A stretch of DNA of 20,434 nucleotides, taken from IMG/VR virus record IMGVR_UViG_3300037070_002618, positions 1 through 20,434 of that record, one strand, 5' to 3'. Of the stretch, positions 6,593-12,400 are shown one piece after another (within the stretch, counting starts at the first letter, position 1; every line of letters begins with the position of its first letter). Position numbers and translations under genes: made by a program. Under the pieces are notes generated by a model. It made no database searches and had not been told where the DNA came from. It saw only the letters and a program-made list of their open reading frames with translations. Source of the stretch: a virus.

Positions 6593-7323
6593 TGGCCGTC
6601 AGAGGAACATTAGCCAGACTGCTGGTGGATCAATGGGATTTTAGCTGCGAAACATCCGCTATCGACCTGACATTGGCGATTAGCGAAGAGGATATCACGA
6701 GCCTGTGCGACACGGCTGCGGCCTATGCGCCCACCTTAGCCGCCTTCACGATTGAGCATAACGGCTACATGAAAACGCCGCTGGGCATTGCCGGCAGCAT
6801 TGAGCAGGAGATGAACGCCCGTATGGGTGTGCAGGGCAGCTATGTGGCGGCCCTATTTGGCACGGATGTACCCTTCTGCCCGGTCTATGTGCTGGACAAT
6901 ACCTTTGGCGCCACCATGACGATTGAGGCGCCGGCGACGGGCATCCTCACGCTGAGCGGCGCCTGGGGACAGGGGCAGGGCGGGCATAGAGGCTATCGTA
7001 TGTTTGACGGCGTAGCGAGCGCCACCGGCAACCAGACGCCGGGCGATTGGGGCGTCGTCGGTACGCAGGGCGGCGAAGCCTATTTGTTCCTGCGAGAGGT
7101 GACGGGCAGCTTAGGCAGCGCCACGGTCACGGTGAGCCATAGCACAAGCTCAGGCGGTACCTATACGGTACTCGGCACCTTTACGCTGACCGCCGTCGGC
7201 GCCTATGAAATTAACTTTACGGGGACGGTCAACCGCTGGCTACGCCTGGCCATTACCAGCATGGGCGGCGCCACGGCATTGGATATGATGGCGTGCGCTT
7301 GCGTGCGTGGCGTCACAGAATAA
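6592..7323 (+). CDS. Tail-tube-like protein with C-terminal beta-sandwich domain
   Basis: The protein has 243 residues from a GTG that overlaps the previous stop (TAGTG), with GAGGTG 5 nt upstream. Residues 1-110 look like a tail-tube domain: 'LLVDQWDFSCETSAIDLTL' followed by 'ITSLCDTAAAYAPTLAAFTIEHNGYM', the strand/loop/strand pattern seen in siphophage tube proteins. Residues about 150-243 form a separate beta-rich domain (SATVTVSHSTSSGG, then VNRWLRLAITSMGG) similar to the beta-sandwich add-ons on tail tubes and fibres. It precedes a second, shorter tube-like gene. It could be the main tube protein or a minor tube/decorated variant. Confidence 0.65.
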   Translation: MAVRGTLARLLVDQWDFSCETSAIDLTLAISEEDITSLCDTAAAYAPTLAAFTIEHNGYMKTPLGIAGSIEQEMNARMGVQGSYVAALFGTDVPFCPVYVLDNTFGATMTIEAPATGILTLSGAWGQGQGGHRGYRMFDGVASATGNQTPGDWGVVGTQGGEAYLFLREVTGSLGSATVTVSHSTSSGGTYTVLGTFTLTAVGAYEINFTGTVNRWLRLAITSMGGATALDMMACACVRGVTE

Positions 7324-7339
7324 TCAACAGGAGAGAACT

Positions 7340-7744
7340 ATGGCAGCAATTAAGGGAGCCGGCAATTGCGTCGTCACGTATAACGCAATTCCTCTTTCGC
7401 CGTACATCAACAGCGCCGATATGACCAATACGATTGCAGAACTAGAGGCGACAGTCCTGACCAGTACGGCAGAGCAAACTATTGCAGGACTTGGCAGTTA
7501 TGAGATGCAACTCGATGGCGATTGGGACATAGCACTAGACAACGCCCTGGGGACGGATAGTATCAGCGGCACATTACGGACGGCGAGTATCAAATATGGC
7601 AGCGGGGCAGGGGCGATGGTGACGTATACGTGGGCGACCAACGCCTTTATCACCTCCTACAACATCACCACAGCGGCCAATGAGAAGATTGGCTTTAGCG
7701 CCACGCTGCGGCTGAACAATGCGCCAACCAGGGCGGTAACGTAA
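7340..7744 (+). CDS. Major tail tube-like protein
   Basis: The protein has 134 residues from ATG 7340, which has AGGAGAG 5-6 nt upstream (CAACAGGAGAGAACT); an upstream in-frame GTG at 7307 would overlap the previous gene and has no comparable site. The sequence pattern is that of tail tubes: 'IPLSPYINSADMTNTIAELEATVLTS', then 'AGLGSYEMQLDGDWDIALDNAL', then strands ending 'ISYN..GFSATLRLNNAP'. The strong ribosome site fits a highly expressed structural protein, and the gene directly precedes the frameshifted assembly chaperone, as in lambda (V-G-GT-H order). The stop overlaps the next ATG as TAATG. Confidence 0.75.
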   Translation: MAAIKGAGNCVVTYNAIPLSPYINSADMTNTIAELEATVLTSTAEQTIAGLGSYEMQLDGDWDIALDNALGTDSISGTLRTASIKYGSGAGAMVTYTWATNAFITSYNITTAANEKIGFSATLRLNNAPTRAVT

Positions 7745-8115
7745 TGCGCTACGAGTGTGATGATCCGCTCTTTGCCGGGGACTTTATCGAATTTAGCGAT
7801 ACGTTTAGCCGTGCAGAGCAGCGGGCGCTAAATGTTGAATCAGCGCGTGATGAGGCGGCTTTCTTAGATTTGCTGCGCCCGAAAATCAAGGCGTTGCATC
7901 TGAGTTGCATTGATGCCGAGGCTATTACGCGGCGGGAGGATTTTACGTCGGAACGCACCGAGGCGATGGACTTGCGCCTCTTTGGTTGGTTTGCCGTGGT
8001 GTGGGTGAGGCATCTACGCGGGTTATTAGACCTGGGAAACGCGTTAGGGCGGAACTCGTCGGCTATCTCCGTAGCGATCCGGGAGACCGCCCTGCCGAAC
8101 CTGAACCACTCCTAG
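7744..8115 (+). CDS. Tail assembly chaperone, zero-frame product (gpG-like)
   Basis: The protein has 123 residues, starting ATG in TAATG overlap with the tube gene. It is helical and acidic in the first half (DTFSRAEQRALNVESARDEAAFLDLLRPKIKAL). A long hydrophobic/basic helix (LRLFGWFAVVWVRHLRGLLDL) comes before the slippery site. It is located between tail tube and tape measure, the usual place of the gpG/gpGT pair, which binds the tape measure and recruits tube subunits. At GGGAAAC (8034-8040) a fraction of ribosomes should shift to the -1 frame and make the longer product. If they do not shift, 25 further residues follow before TAG at 8113-8115. Confidence 0.78.
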   Translation: MRYECDDPLFAGDFIEFSDTFSRAEQRALNVESARDEAAFLDLLRPKIKALHLSCIDAEAITRREDFTSERTEAMDLRLFGWFAVVWVRHLRGLLDLGNALGRNSSAISVAIRETALPNLNHS

Positions 8116-8330
8116 ACGCTTGGCTCTTAGACCTGTTCCCAGGCCGCACGCTTGAGGAGCTTGACGAGATGGACTTAAACCGCCTGTACCGGGCCAAAAT
8201 TGCGGCGCGGATGCAAGCGGTTGAGGGACGGCGTAAGCGGTTCTTGGAGGGCAAGCTCAAAAGCAAGGATATTGAGGCTGATGAGTGGAAGCTAATCGTT
8301 GCGATGGATGAATGGGCGCAGGAGGATTAG
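7744..8330 (+). CDS. Tail assembly chaperone, -1 frameshift fusion (gpGT-like)
   Basis: Reading zero frame from 7744 to 8040, then -1 from C8040, gives a 195-residue fusion: 99 residues of the gpG-like part followed by 96 residues beginning RVRAELVGYLRSDPGDR and ending VAMDEWAQED at TAG 8328-8330. The -1 extension is helical and charged (LDEMDLNRLYRAKIAARMQAVEGRRKRF), with no good ribosome site or start of its own near the junction, which is why I read it as a frameshift extension. The junction is GGGAAAC in the phase G.GGA.AAC, followed after 5 nt by a GC-rich stem. In lambda the T extension binds the tape measure. The fusion is inferred, not observed. Confidence 0.75.
8034..8103 (+). promoter_or_regulatory. 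Programmed -1 ribosomal frameshift signal
   Basis: The heptamer GGGAAAC (8034-8040) lies in the phase G GGA AAC, so both tRNAs can re-pair one base back (GGG, AAA). It differs from the lambda G/T site GGGAAAG only in the last base. Five bases downstream starts AGGGCGG (8046-8052), which pairs perfectly with CCGCCCT (8097-8103). The 44-nt loop holds smaller inverted repeats, so a branched stem or pseudoknot is possible. The zero frame has a stop at 8113 and the -1 frame is open to 8330. Confidence 0.82.
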
Positions 8331-8827
8331 AGCTTTCCGCTACAGGATGCAATCACATATTCGCCTGTCGATTTCGTCTCATAGGTCAGGATGTCATCGA
8401 CAAAGATTTGGCAGGAGATCGTCGTAAAGTTCTCGTCATTTTGCACGGAGAGATAGAGGAAGTCGCCGCGCTGAGCCGTGCGTGAATCAATCGTTACGGT
8501 TGTTGAGTTACTACAAGCACTGACATCTTTTTGCGCCGTGCCATTGGGCATTTTATAGGTAGTGCCAATGCTGTGGCAGCCGGATTGCAAGACGGAGACT
8601 TTATAGACAACTTCATGGGCATCGGCATTGACAGATTGAGAGAAATCATAGGTTTCAACGGGCTTCCTCGCCGGCAGCCTGCTCTTACCTGTTGCTGTGG
8701 TCAGCGTGTGGCCGTTATAGCCCGGGAGCCCACTGGGCGCAGCCTTCTGGCTAGCAGTGGCATAGGTCGCCAACACAAAGACAAACAAGCCAATAACGAC
8801 AAGAACGGCAATCATAAACGGTTTCAC
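8327..8827 (-). CDS. Membrane-anchored cargo protein with MmpS-like beta domain
   Basis: The protein has 166 residues on the minus strand. The start is GTG (8827-8825) directly after the stop of the upstream minus gene, chosen because MKPFMIAVLVVIG then parallels MKTFGIIALLVIG of that gene; an ATG at 8815 is the alternative. One N-terminal membrane helix (residues 4-24) is followed by an Ala/Pro/Gly linker and a beta domain from about 75. That domain contains VVYKVSV, a SRTAQRGDFLYLSVQNDENFT run, CQIFVDD and EYVIASCSG, resembling MmpS-like/accessory beta-sandwich domains common in bacterial surface proteins. It has four Cys residues that could pair. It lies antisense inside the tail operon; its TAA overlaps the chaperone TAG (TTAG, 8327-8330). 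A role in superinfection exclusion or host-surface alteration is inference. Confidence 0.7.
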   Translation of the reverse strand: MKPFMIAVLVVIGLFVFVLATYATASQKAAPSGLPGYNGHTLTTATGKSRLPARKPVETYDFSQSVNADAHEVVYKVSVLQSGCHSIGTTYKMPNGTAQKDVSACSNSTTVTIDSRTAQRGDFLYLSVQNDENFTTISCQIFVDDILTYETKSTGEYVIASCSGKL

Positions 8828-9172
8828 TTAGTACACCCACTTGGCATTGACGTAACCCGTCACTTTATTGCAGTTCAGCAAATAGAAGCTCATGTGGATA
8901 CCTTCGATTACAACAGGCTTTGCGTCTCGCAATTTTATGCACTTTAGTCCATCGGGAAATTCAGTGACTTGGCCTTCATCGCCTGGCCCAACGCGTTCAA
9001 ACATTTGCACGATGGAGTTACCGGGGGCGGCTTTGAGGTATACGGAGTTCTGATTGCGTGACGTGACCTGCGGAGCGGACGCAACTGTAACAGGATGGGC
9101 GTCTTGATACGTCATGGCGACAAACCAGGCCATACCAATGACGAGTAGAGCGATGATACCGAACGTTTTCAT
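8828..9172 (-). CDS. Membrane-anchored cargo protein with SH3-like domain
   Basis: The protein has 114 residues on the minus strand, from ATG 9172-9170. The frame is open further upstream, but that part crosses the leader hairpin, so I take MKTFGIIALLVIGMAWFVAMTY as start: an N-terminal membrane helix with a short basic N-terminus. The upstream AGGAAAG (9190-9184) has an 11-nt spacer, which is long. After a Ser/Thr/Gln linker, residues about 45-114 look like a bacterial SH3-type barrel (VYLKAAPGNSIVQMFERVGPGDEGQV, ending YVNAKWVY), expected outside the membrane. It forms a two-gene cassette with the next minus gene, sharing a similar anchor. Function is unknown; surface/exclusion roles are inference. 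Confidence 0.7.
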   Translation of the reverse strand: MKTFGIIALLVIGMAWFVAMTYQDAHPVTVASAPQVTSRNQNSVYLKAAPGNSIVQMFERVGPGDEGQVTEFPDGLKCIKLRDAKPVVIEGIHMSFYLLNCNKVTGYVNAKWVY

Positions 9173-9201
9173 TTTTGAACATTCTTTCCTGAAATAAAAA
9201 A

Positions 9202-9256
9202 CTCCTACCGGAGTGACCGTGCAGCTTGTCGAAGGCGCGTGGGTCTCCAGTAGGAG
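9202..9256 (-). promoter_or_regulatory. Leader hairpin with terminator-like U tract (possible attenuator)
   Basis: On the minus strand CTCCTACTGGAG (9256-9245) pairs over 12 positions with CTCCGGTAGGAG (9213-9202), with a single G-U pair, and is followed directly by six T (9201-9196). The 31-nt loop contains the palindrome-like CTTCGACAAGCT. It has the form of an intrinsic terminator but lies between the predicted promoter and the ribosome site of the cargo gene, and the predicted transcript start falls at its first bases. An attenuator, a 5' stabilising hairpin or a small terminated RNA are the options. Confidence 0.6.
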
Positions 9257-9262
9257 CAAACA

Positions 9263-9291
9263 ACCATATCAAATTGAGTACTGCCGGTCAA
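9263..9291 (-). promoter_or_regulatory. Predicted sigma70-like promoter for reverse-strand cargo cassette
   Basis: On the minus strand, TTGACC (9291-9286) and TATGGT (9268-9263) are separated by 17 bases. The -35 matches the consensus at 5 of 6 positions and the -10 at 4 of 6. The start of transcription is expected near 9257, right at the leader hairpin. It would drive both cargo genes independently of the phage late operon, as is typical of lysogenic-conversion genes. Confidence 0.55.
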
Positions 9292-9390
9292 TTTACTGCA
9301 CCTTCGACGTAGAGCAGCATACACGCTATTGTTTGTGAAAATTATGTCACATTCCTTGCTCTTTGAGCCGGTTCCGAACAGAGATAAATC

Positions 9391-11670
9391 ATGCCAGCCA
9401 GCAGCAAACTACAAATTCTGATCGAAGCCAAGAACAATAGTTCCGCGGGCATCAAGTCGGCAGAGTCAGACCTCAAAGGGCTTGATAAAGCCGCCAGCAA
9501 CATAAGCGGCGGCTTAGGCGGCCTGGCGGGTGCGGCGGGCGTGGCCGGCATTGCCGCCTTGGGTGCGGCGGCGGTCGGTGCTGCCATTGACATGGCCAAG
9601 GGCGCAGCCGAGGCAGAACGCCTCGGCGTAGCCTTTGACAACTTAGCAGGGCAAGCGGGGCAAGCCGGTGATGAGATGCTCTCCGCCATGCAAGAGGCGG
9701 CGCATGGAACCATCTCCAATGCCGAGCTAATGGCCTCCGCCAACCGCGCCATGTTGCTAGGCGTGGCTGATTCTGCTGAGGAAATGGCGCAACTCTTGGA
9801 GGTAGCGGGCGCGCGTGGCAAGGCGATGGGCGAAAGCACAGCGCAAGCCTTTAGCGACCTTGTGACCGGCATCGGGCGTATGTCCCCGATGATCTTGGAT
9901 AACCTCGGCATCACCGTAGACGCCGTTGCCGCCAATGAAGCCTATGCCAGAAGCATCGGCACGACGGCTGAGAAGTTGACCGACGCCGAAAAGAAACAGG
10001 CATTACTCAATGCCGTCATTGCTGACAGCACGCAAATCATTCAGGACAACAAAGCCGCCGGCGAGGATGCCGCCTCCAACTATGAGCGTATGGATGCGGC
10101 GCTGCAAAACGCCAAAGATGCATTAGGCCAACTCTTTAGTCCGGCAATTGCGGCGATTGCTCAGACGTTGGCCGATGCGGTGAGCCAGGTTACGCAGCAT
10201 GTCGAGGAGATGGGCAAGTCAAACAATCTGGCCGAATTGGGATATACCGCCGAAACGGCCTCGCTTGCGATTATAGGCATAACCCACGAATTAGAGTTTT
10301 TGGCGCAACAAGAGGAAGAACTAGCGGCAGCGCATCAGAAGGGATCGGCGGATTGGAACGAGTTGCAAGCCGACATCCAGGCGACAACCGCCCACCTAGC
10401 CGAAATCAAGGGCGCTACGCTTGCCTATAACCAGGCGTTGCTAGAAGCCGATGCCTCGCTGGTCAAGCAGGATCACGATACGGTGATTGCTGACCTTGCG
10501 CTCGGCCATCTGACGACGACGATTGGCGCCGTTGCGAGCGCCCTACCCGGCGCGGCCTTGCAGGCGGAGCATTTCGCCAGCGTACTGGCACAACTCAAAG
10601 CGCAATCCGATGCCACCTCCGCCGCCCTTGCCGGCATTGCCTCCGCTGCCGTGGGGGCCGTTCATTCGGCTGCCAGCGCCGCCGTGGGGCTGATGCCTGC
10701 CAGCGAAATTGCCCGCATCTATGGCGAGAATACCAAGAAGATTAGCGAACAAGTCAAGGTCATGCACGATGTCGGCATGAGCCAGGATGAAATCGACTTC
10801 AAAACGCAGGAGATGGCGAAGAAGGCATCCTTGCCTTTCGACTTGGCCGTCGAAGCGGCGCGTGAGGCAGAGAAGGCCAATAACCACGTGGCCAAGAGCG
10901 TTGACGCCCTAAGTAAGGAATACAACGACCTCGAGGGTAAGGTATCCAGCGTCTTACAAGCGGCGCTTGACCCTGGCGTCGGGGTTGACCCGCAAAAAAT
11001 ACTGGAGGGCATGGGCTTTCCGCGTGAGGACGCCATCAACGAGAACGCCCGCCGCTTGGCCGACATTGCCGCCAATGGGCTGAAGGATCAGGACTGGTTG
11101 GGCGAATTCCGTAACGAAGTGCCCGACATTTGGAACATGATCCGCCTGGCGCAGAACCCGCAGGAAGAAGCGGCGCGGCTGCTGCAAGACTTTCAGGACG
11201 GGCTATTGACCTCGCCGATTGACAAGGCCAAAGCCAAAGAGATTGTGCGTAGGCAGATTACGGGCGATCAGAACATGGCGGCGTTGGCCACCGAAATCGC
11301 TACCGAGTTGGCCGCTGAGATGGGCATCCCCATGCAGCAGGCATTGGCAGCGGCACAGGGGACGCTAGGCGGCGGTACGGGCATGGGGACGGAGGCGGCG
11401 ACGACCTTTGCCGATGGCGCAGCGGCGGCACTGGATGAGGGCAACGGCGGCGGCGCTTTTGTCACCAAGTTTACTGAGCAGATGAAGGCTAGCTACAACC
11501 TGCTCTCGCAAGCGGGCAAGGATGCCGGCAAGATGTGGGGGGCCAACTTTCTGGAAGTGGTGGGCGAGAATGTGCCGCCGGCATTGGTCAAGATACTGGT
11601 TGAATTGACGACTCCGGGTGTTATTGCGGCATTGGCGCAGAAGGGCAGCTTGACGGGGGCAACGCCATGA
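9391..11670 (+). CDS. Tail tape measure protein
   Basis: The protein has 759 residues. After a short beta-like start (KLQILIEAKNNSSAGIKSAESDLKGLDKAAS) comes a Gly/Ala-rich hydrophobic segment (about residues 37-68), then long helices to the end, e.g. 'AFDNLAGQAGQAGDEMLSAMQEA' and 'EARLAELLEVAGARGKAMGES'-type coiled stretches. A second Ala-rich membrane-like region lies around residues 375-430. Both the opening and the repetitive helices are characteristic of siphophage tape measures, which set tail length and may form a channel on DNA ejection. At 759 residues it predicts a tail of roughly 110 nm if the usual 0.15 nm per residue holds. The ribosome site is weak (AGAGAT), and the gene follows the cargo cassette with a 218-base gap. 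Confidence 0.88.
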   Translation: MPASSKLQILIEAKNNSSAGIKSAESDLKGLDKAASNISGGLGGLAGAAGVAGIAALGAAAVGAAIDMAKGAAEAERLGVAFDNLAGQAGQAGDEMLSAMQEAAHGTISNAELMASANRAMLLGVADSAEEMAQLLEVAGARGKAMGESTAQAFSDLVTGIGRMSPMILDNLGITVDAVAANEAYARSIGTTAEKLTDAEKKQALLNAVIADSTQIIQDNKAAGEDAASNYERMDAALQNAKDALGQLFSPAIAAIAQTLADAVSQVTQHVEEMGKSNNLAELGYTAETASLAIIGITHELEFLAQQEEELAAAHQKGSADWNELQADIQATTAHLAEIKGATLAYNQALLEADASLVKQDHDTVIADLALGHLTTTIGAVASALPGAALQAEHFASVLAQLKAQSDATSAALAGIASAAVGAVHSAASAAVGLMPASEIARIYGENTKKISEQVKVMHDVGMSQDEIDFKTQEMAKKASLPFDLAVEAAREAEKANNHVAKSVDALSKEYNDLEGKVSSVLQAALDPGVGVDPQKILEGMGFPREDAINENARRLADIAANGLKDQDWLGEFRNEVPDIWNMIRLAQNPQEEAARLLQDFQDGLLTSPIDKAKAKEIVRRQITGDQNMAALATEIATELAAEMGIPMQQALAAAQGTLGGGTGMGTEAATTFADGAAAALDEGNGGGAFVTKFTEQMKASYNLLSQAGKDAGKMWGANFLEVVGENVPPALVKILVELTTPGVIAALAQKGSLTGATP

Positions 11671-11936
11671 CAGCAGGGCGATTTCCAGGTGAGCCAAAGC
11701 TATTCAAAATTGTCTTTGAGGATATTGAGGAGACAAGGCATACCGATTTTGTTGTTGCCGTAACCATGCAGGATGCCATTGATTTTGCCTTGCAAGTCTA
11801 CCGAGATGCCGATTCGATATGGGAGGAGTTGACCATAGATTCGCTCATTTCCGTTGAAAAGATAAGCGATGATTTCATCTTCACCAATCGAGCATTTGAA
11901 TACTATGACAAGACGGATAAAAAGGTGTCCGCCTAA
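11667..11936 (+). CDS. Small AT-richer hypothetical protein after tape measure
   Basis: The protein has 89 residues, starting in an ATGA overlap with the tape measure stop and ending in TAATG with the next gene. It looks like a small alpha/beta domain: a strand (KLFKIVFEDIEET), a strand (FVVAVTMQ), a helix (DAIDFALQVYRDA), then 'IWEELTIDSLISVEKIS' and a tail. The order of strand, strand, helix and the acidic character resemble small phage proteins of unknown function. The base composition is distinctly more AT-rich than the flanking tail genes, like the gene at 799-1068, suggesting a later insertion at a stop/start junction. I do not recognise a family. Confidence 0.65.
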   Translation: MTAGRFPGEPKLFKIVFEDIEETRHTDFVVAVTMQDAIDFALQVYRDADSIWEELTIDSLISVEKISDDFIFTNRAFEYYDKTDKKVSA

Positions 11937-12304
11937 TGGCCGTCGCGACCATACCCGTGCTTGGCGGTACGACACTGCCCGCACCCAAAGAGCAGACCTA
12001 TCGCCGCCTTTATCGGGGCGGTACGCTGATGATGGCGGACGGCAGCATCGTACATGACCTCGTAGACGCCAACGCCCGCCACCAATTTCGTTTGGAATGG
12101 GTCTATCTGTCCAGTACGCAACTGACGACGATACAGACGGCCTTTGACGGCATTAAGAACGCCACGGCGGTTTATACCAGCATCCGCAACATGACGCACA
12201 CGGTCACACGCACAGATGGCGGCGAGTTGGAAATAACGCCGGTGGTGACGGCAGGCGGCGACATCAAATTTAATGTGACGATGGAACTGGTCGAGGACTC
12301 ATGA
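11936..12304 (+). CDS. Distal tail / minor tail-like protein
   Basis: The protein has 122 residues, starting in TAATG. It is beta-rich: 'TYRRLYRGGTLMMADGSIVHDLVDANARHQFRLEWVYLSSTQLTTIQTAFDGIK' followed by 'SIRNMTHTVTRTDGGELEITPVVTAGGDIKFNVTMELVE'. The segment 'F-x-LEW-x-YLS-x2-Q' with the following helix and the last two strands are typical of the N-terminal ring domain of distal tail or minor tail proteins (tube-like fold), and the C-terminal 'v-MELVE' is a common ending in this group. It lies between tape measure and hub as expected. The last codon's TGA overlaps an ATG (ATGA, 12301-12304) that opens a micro-ORF across the repeat element. Confidence 0.65.
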   Translation: MAVATIPVLGGTTLPAPKEQTYRRLYRGGTLMMADGSIVHDLVDANARHQFRLEWVYLSSTQLTTIQTAFDGIKNATAVYTSIRNMTHTVTRTDGGELEITPVVTAGGDIKFNVTMELVEDS

Positions 12305-12396
12305 AGGCTGTTAGCTGTTGGCTGTTAGCTGTTAGCCGGAAAAAGCTGTTAGCCAACAGCCTACCGCCAACAGCCAACAGCCAAGGAACGAAGTGA
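12301..12396 (+). CDS. 31-codon micro-ORF running through the gene-less repeat element
   Basis: The ATG at 12301 overlaps the previous stop as ATGA. The frame MKAVSCWLLAVSRKKLLANS... is then open across the whole repeat element and stops at TGA 12394-12396, four bases before the ATG of the hub gene. The encoded peptide is a translation of the heptamer repeats and has no recognisable domain. Its value may be in keeping ribosomes on the message between two coupled genes rather than in the peptide. Whether it is translated is unknown. Confidence 0.3.
   Translation: MKAVSCWLLAVSRKKLLANSLPPTANSQGTK
12306..12383. repeat. Gene-less copy of the GCTGTTR inverted-repeat element (MITE-like)
   Basis: Four tandem heptamers GCTGTTR (12307-12334) plus GCC are followed by a spacer (CGGAAAAA), one more GCTGTTA (12345-12351), GC and four inverted heptamers of the form CAACAGC, the second degenerate (CTACCGC), ending at 12382. 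The first 31 bases pair with the last 31 at 26 positions, so it can form a long hairpin in DNA or RNA. The right half has the same order as the right end of the larger element at 14918-15394 (single forward heptamer, then four reverse ones). It lies exactly between the stop of the distal tail gene and the hub gene. Confidence 0.85.
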
Positions 12397-12400
12397 CGCC

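Noticed and set aside
7986-8330. An independent gene for the second chaperone frame
   Set aside because: The start would be deep inside the first frame with no ribosome site, while a canonical -1 slippery site in correct phase connects the frames.
8531-8947. A + strand ORF across the cargo genes
   Set aside because: It lacks a ribosome site and its translation is the antisense of two better-supported proteins with membrane anchors.
9225-9240. Dispersed REP-like palindrome (CTTCGACAAGCT) in the cargo leader loop
   Set aside because: It resembles a common intergenic repeat of bacteria, but it is a single short copy here and cannot be verified without a genome search.
9018-9272. A minus-strand ORF overlapping the cargo leader and gene
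   Set aside because: It is an out-of-frame shadow that crosses the hairpin and shows no domain; the anchored SH3-like frame explains the region.
9292-9390. A + strand promoter for the tape measure gene
   Set aside because: No pair of -35 and -10 boxes with acceptable spacing is found in this AT-richer stretch; TATTGT and TATGTC alone are too weak.
12306-12383. CRISPR array from the short repeats
   Set aside because: The repeats are 7 bases in direct contact, with no spacers, and are arranged as an inverted repeat.
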